From NCBI GenBank assembly GCA_045645245.1, contig JAZRIK010000056.1, positions 1-35,431 on the forward strand: 35,431 nt of DNA. The letters are read 5' to 3'. The notes under the pieces are model-generated. The model was given only the letters and a program-made list of their open reading frames with translations, was not told the origin of the DNA and ran no database searches. The position numbers and the translations under genes were made by a program. Source of the DNA: Scatosoma sp045645245 (GTDB lineage: Bacteria; Bacillota; Clostridia; Christensenellales; Borkfalkiaceae). Shown here piece after piece: positions 32,100 through 35,431 of the stretch. Each line of letters opens with the position of its first letter. Within the stretch, counting starts at the first letter, position 1.

Positions 32100-33530
32100 T
32101 TAATACGCTCTCGCATAGATAATTACGTGTTTTGCTTGCTTACCGCAAACCGCGCACGTTTCTTTGCTTTCTTCTTCCACGTAAACGCGCGACGTAGCCG
32201 CCGTTTCTTCTTTTACCTTGTCTTCGCATTCACGGCAGCCGCACCAGCCCGCTTTTACAAACTTACCTGCTTCAACACCCGCCAAAATACCTTGCATATC
32301 GTCGGCATATACGATACGGCTGTCACGATGCGTACGCGCCTTTTCCAGCATATTCTTTTGCACGTCCGCAAGCAACGCTTTCACTTCTTCCACCGCGTTT
32401 GTAAGCGAGTGTTCACTCTTTTCAAGCGTGTCGCGTCTTGCGCAAAGCATCTTACCCGCTTCAATATCGCGAGGACCGAGTTCAATACGCACGGGAACGC
32501 CTTTCATTTCCCATTCGTTGAATTTCCAACCGGGGCTATTATCGCTGTTATCCAGCTTTACTCTAATACCTGCCCCTTCCAAATCGGCTTTTAATTGCTC
32601 ACAAGCTTCGATAACGCCGCCCTTTCTTGCAGCAATCGGAACGATTACGCATTGCAGGGGCGCAACCACAGGGGGAAGCACCAAACCGCGTTCGTCACCG
32701 TGCGTCATAATAATTGCGCCGATTAAACGGGTGGAAACACCCCAAGAAGTGGTGTATGCGTGTTGTAAAACGCCTTCGTTGCCCAAGTATTTGATGTCAA
32801 ACGCCTTGGCAAAATTTTGACCCATATAGTGCGAAGTACCGGCTTGTAAGCTCTTACCGTCGTGCATCATCGCTTCCATCGAATAGGTCGCAATAGCGCC
32901 TGCAAATTTTTCTTTTTCCGTTTTTCTGCCCGTAATCACGGGAATTGCCAAGCAGTTTTCCGCAAATTCTTTATAAACGGCAAGCATTGCTTGCGTTTCC
33001 ACTTCCGCGTCATCCTGCGTAGCGTGCGCCGTATGCCCTTCTTGCCACAAAAACTCACTCGTGCGCAAGAACGGGCGCGTCGTCTTTTCCCAACGCATTA
33101 CGTTGCACCATTGATTTACTTTCATAGGCAGCTCGCGATACGATTGAATCCACTTTGCCATCATCGTACCGATAATCGTTTCCGACGTAGGGCGAATCGC
33201 CAACGGCTCGGCAAGTTCTTCCCCGCCTGCCACCGTCACTACCGCCACTTCGGGCGCAAATCCTTCCACGTGCTCCGCTTCCTTGGTGAAATAACTCATC
33301 GGGATTAAGAGCGGGAAATATGCGTTTTCAACGCCGCGTTTTTTGAAACGAGCGTCCATTTCCTTTTGAATATTTTCCCAAATCGCATATCCGTACGGAC
33401 GAATAACCATCGTGCCTTTTACGGGGCCGTAGTCAACGAGTTTGGTTTTTAACACTACGTCAGTGTACCATTGCGGAAAGTCTTTTTCAATATCCGCAAT
33501 TTGTTCTACAAATTGATTTTCTTTTGCCAT
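32100..33530 (-). CDS. proS: Prolyl-tRNA synthetase, archaeal/eukaryotic-type
   Basis: This 476-residue class II synthetase charges tRNA-Pro. It is the shorter type found in archaea, eukaryotes and a subset of Bacillota: there is no editing insertion. Motif 2 is seen in VMRWEKTTRPFLRTSEFLWQ and motif 3 near GVSTRLIGAIIMTHGDERGL. IRPTSET is the catalytic start, and the C-terminus carries a zinc-type domain (CGCREC, then CAVCG) ending in RAY, as in this subtype. ATG 33530 is chosen because GAGG lies in front of it; an extension to 33560 would contain the ribosome site. No T-box leader is visible in the 115 bases upstream. Confidence 0.96.
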   Translation of the reverse strand: MAKENQFVEQIADIEKDFPQWYTDVVLKTKLVDYGPVKGTMVIRPYGYAIWENIQKEMDARFKKRGVENAYFPLLIPMSYFTKEAEHVEGFAPEVAVVTVAGGEELAEPLAIRPTSETIIGTMMAKWIQSYRELPMKVNQWCNVMRWEKTTRPFLRTSEFLWQEGHTAHATQDDAEVETQAMLAVYKEFAENCLAIPVITGRKTEKEKFAGAIATYSMEAMMHDGKSLQAGTSHYMGQNFAKAFDIKYLGNEGVLQHAYTTSWGVSTRLIGAIIMTHGDERGLVLPPVVAPLQCVIVPIAARKGGVIEACEQLKADLEGAGIRVKLDNSDNSPGWKFNEWEMKGVPVRIELGPRDIEAGKMLCARRDTLEKSEHSLTNAVEEVKALLADVQKNMLEKARTHRDSRIVYADDMQGILAGVEAGKFVKAGWCGCRECEDKVKEETAATSRVYVEEESKETCAVCGKQAKHVIIYARAY

Positions 33531-33645
33531 ATACGTCCTCACTTTTTTATCGCCGCCCACGTATCCGATTTTTTACAAATACGTAAGCGGCAATATGTAG
33601 CTTCATTTTTAAGTTGTTGTAAAAGGAAAATTCGTTTGCGCGCGC

Positions 33646-35289
33646 TTATTTTCTAACGTACGTTTGGAATTTACGAATAGAGAATACTTTATCGCAGTTG
33701 GGGCAACGATGATAAGGCGAGGTGTCGCGTACGTTGAGTACTTTTCCGCAACGGGGACATCTAATTTTATAATCTTTATTCGGGTTCAAAGCTTTCACTT
33801 CAACCGTGCCTTCTTGTTGCTCTTTCTTTTCTTCTTTCTTTTCTACAACGGGAGCAGGAGCGGGTTTAATACGCTCGGGTGCTTTTACGGGTACTACTTC
33901 CGCAGGCGCAGCCTTCGGTTCAGGCTTTGCTTCTACTTTCTTTTCTACGACAGGTGCAGGCGCAGGTGCGGGTGCAGCTACGGGCACAGGAGTAGGTACA
34001 GCCACCGGCGAATGTACGGGCTGCGGGATAGGATAGTAGATAGGAATGTACACCGGTTGTTGTTGATATACCGGTTGGGGATACATCACAGGTTGTTGTA
34101 CGGGTACTTGTTGATATACCACGGACGGTTGTTGCGTAGGACATACTTGCGCAGGGCAAGGAAGTTGTTGATAAATCGTCTTCGTTGCGGACATGGGTTG
34201 GGGATTTGCCTGATTTTGAACGCTCATAACCGGTTCAAATTCCGGCTCTTCTTCCACTTTTTCCTTCTTTGCTTTTCTCGATTTGAAGATGCAAAGAATC
34301 AAGAAGGTGACGAACGCAATCGCCGCAATGTAAACGTACGGCATAGCTAATTCGCCCGGATTAATCAATACGTATTCCGCCGCAAGCATAGCCGCCGCAA
34401 GTACGAACACGAAAAATACGCAAGTAGGATATTTTTTCATTCCAGCGCCATCAACGCCTTGACGGTTGAACTCGGTCGAGTCAACTGCGTGATCGATAAG
34501 CGCGAACAGTAAAAACGTCAACAGTAATTGAACTGCGAACGGGATAGCCGAAGTTAAAAGGTCGCTCGCAAACGGGTTAGCCCCTTTTGCAAATTCTGCA
34601 ACCGTATTGCCGATAACGTTTTGGGGCAAGAAAAACCAAACGATACCTGCAACTGCTGCAACTTGCACCAAGTTGCGGAACAAATACACAAACAAACCGC
34701 ATTCTCTTTTTACTTCTTCAACGCTGCCGCTGTTGCCTTGTACGTCGAAATAGCTTACCGTGCCACCGATAAGGCCTGCGATAAAATGCACGCCCAAACC
34801 GATTGCAAGTGCCGCGTACGCATACATCGTAAGCGCGAGCTCTGCCGTGCTTGCTTGCATAATCCACGTAAATAAAGTAATATTGATAATGCCTGCAAAC
34901 GAGTTAGAGAAACGTTTCCCCATTTCACTCATCGCACGAGCATTACGGTTATAACCGTTTACGTATCTGGAACTTCTCTTGGATAACCAACCAAGTTTAG
35001 AAAAGCATTTGAAAAAGTTGATAACGACTTTCAGCAACAAAATCGCATACAAAACGCCCACGATAATTCCAGCCCAGTCAAACGCACCTTCTGTTAAGCC
35101 GATGAACGGTTTCCAGAACGTTTGCACGCCAAATTCCGTGCCGTCGATGGTAATCATCGGAAGGAACGCAAGCGCCATCAACGCAAGCGCACCCAATAAA
35201 TAGAGTACACCTGTAAATCTTGCTTTAGAATGTACTTTTCTTACTCTTTTTCTTAATGCAACAGCATTAGCCGATTCATATGCCTTCAT
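33646..35289 (-). CDS. Eight-helix membrane protein with Pro/Gln-rich linker and C-terminal zinc ribbon
   Basis: This 547-residue protein is not recognised as a named family. The first ~340 residues hold about eight transmembrane helices (for example GVLYLLGALALMALAFLPMI and AIPFAVQLLLTFLLFALI). Then come a charged stretch (KAKKEKVEEEPEFEP), a long Gln/Pro/Tyr/Val-rich low-complexity region (about 370-440, such as QQPVYIPIYYPIPQPV), an Ala-Pro repeat (APAPAPAP), a Lys/Glu-rich part and a C-terminal zinc ribbon: CPRCG, 13 residues, CPNCD. The ribbon should lie in the cytoplasm. AAGGAGA lies before the ATG. The preceding leader contains a long hairpin. A scaffold, division or envelope role is possible, but nothing in the sequence proves it. 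Confidence 0.85.
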   Translation of the reverse strand: MKAYESANAVALRKRVRKVHSKARFTGVLYLLGALALMALAFLPMITIDGTEFGVQTFWKPFIGLTEGAFDWAGIIVGVLYAILLLKVVINFFKCFSKLGWLSKRSSRYVNGYNRNARAMSEMGKRFSNSFAGIINITLFTWIMQASTAELALTMYAYAALAIGLGVHFIAGLIGGTVSYFDVQGNSGSVEEVKRECGLFVYLFRNLVQVAAVAGIVWFFLPQNVIGNTVAEFAKGANPFASDLLTSAIPFAVQLLLTFLLFALIDHAVDSTEFNRQGVDGAGMKKYPTCVFFVFVLAAAMLAAEYVLINPGELAMPYVYIAAIAFVTFLILCIFKSRKAKKEKVEEEPEFEPVMSVQNQANPQPMSATKTIYQQLPCPAQVCPTQQPSVVYQQVPVQQPVMYPQPVYQQQPVYIPIYYPIPQPVHSPVAVPTPVPVAAPAPAPAPVVEKKVEAKPEPKAAPAEVVPVKAPERIKPAPAPVVEKKEEKKEQQEGTVEVKALNPNKDYKIRCPRCGKVLNVRDTSPYHRCPNCDKVFSIRKFQTYVRK

Positions 35290-35334
35290 TGCAATCTCCT
35301 TACCGAACTTTTTCTTTGCGTTTATTTACCTTTT

Positions 35335-35372
35335 TACCGGAAGAAAAGGGACAATCCCCCTTTCTCCCGGTA
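35335..35372 (-). other. Leader stem-loop before the membrane zinc-ribbon gene
   Basis: On the minus strand TACCGGGAGAAAGGG and its imperfect partner CCCTTTTCTTCCGGTA form a long hairpin, 45 bases before the start codon. It is followed by AAAAAGG, not by a T run, so it is not a terminator in the gene direction. It could regulate the gene or mark the 3' end of a gene further right, outside the window. Confidence 0.5.
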
Positions 35373-35431
35373 TAGGATACTTTATTAATTTTTAGATAAT
35401 GGTATTGTTGTATTGAGGATAAGCCGCGTTT

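Noticed and set aside
32561..32580. Another copy of the interspersed repeat in proS (TAATACCTGCCCC)
   Set aside because: Only the TACCTGCCC core matches, and the encoded GAGIRV is typical of the synthetase family. The matches near 5390 and 8682 were dropped for the same reason.
31989..32594. A 201-codon open frame on the plus strand
   Set aside because: It runs antisense into proS across its terminator and has no ribosome site or known motif.
33531..33645. Possible T-box leader for proS
   Set aside because: T-box leaders are common before aminoacyl-tRNA synthetase genes in Bacillota, but the 115-base gap is too short and no T-box sequence or terminator is visible.
33664..34350. A 228-codon open frame rich in Arg, Leu and Tyr on the plus strand
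   Set aside because: It is the reverse of the low-complexity linker of the membrane zinc-ribbon gene and has no start signal.

Overview
The window reads as chromosome from a Gram-positive, low-to-moderate GC member of the Bacillota, most likely an uncultured gut-type clostridium. The evidence is strong AGGAGG ribosome sites, the McsA-McsB-ClpC arginine-phosphorylation/proteolysis set, an archaeal-type prolyl-tRNA synthetase, a NifS-like protein beside a DUF3343 protein, and surface proteins with Ig-like (Big_2) domains. No tRNA, rRNA, CRISPR array, integrase or transposase was seen. Genus-level placement is not possible from the sequence alone.

Region 1 (1-14341) is a rhamnoside-type glycan locus. 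A leftward operon starts from a TTGACG-17-TAAAAT promoter at 13325-13353. It encodes a duplicated-domain lipoprotein, a TIM-barrel lipoprotein, a cytoplasmic GH106-like enzyme, a cytoplasmic relative of the TIM-barrel lipoprotein, and a 1223-residue secreted relative. After a strong terminator, a GH78 alpha-L-rhamnosidase gene runs off the left edge. A divergent AraC-type regulator (13433-14341) is the likely controller. No transporter gene is visible.

Region 2 (14342-17615) holds a MITE-like repeat and a secreted protein with three tandem beta-type repeats. That gene is preceded by, and translationally coupled to, a 48-codon gene. The small peptide ends in DNGVWFPG, the same motif that occurs twice in the extreme C-terminal tail of the 1223-residue protein. 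A promoter about 290 bases upstream implies a long structured leader, including a 9-base complement of the ribosome-binding site. I regard this peptide/tail/leader combination as the best candidate for something undescribed.

Region 3 (17616-21067) has endonuclease III with two small helical proteins, a DUF3343 protein divergent from a cysteine-desulfurase-like enzyme, and a divergent pair of small hypothetical genes.

Region 4 (21092-31946) appears to be one long leftward operon: a membrane-tethered XRE regulator, mcsA, mcsB, clpC, then aroC, aroB, aroA, aroE, aroQ, aroK and an SDR reductase. It supplies every shikimate-pathway step from DAHP to chorismate except DAHP synthase. The XRE gene sits where ctsR is usually found. 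Region 5 (32036-35431) has proS and an eight-helix membrane protein with a C-terminal zinc ribbon.

Two features cut across the regions. Several genes lie 5-9 bases downstream of a -10 box with no room for a leader (araC, xre, nth, and the gene at 20738), suggesting leaderless mRNAs. An 18-base interspersed repeat, TTGAACGCATACCTGCCC, recurs in one orientation between genes and even inside aroC.
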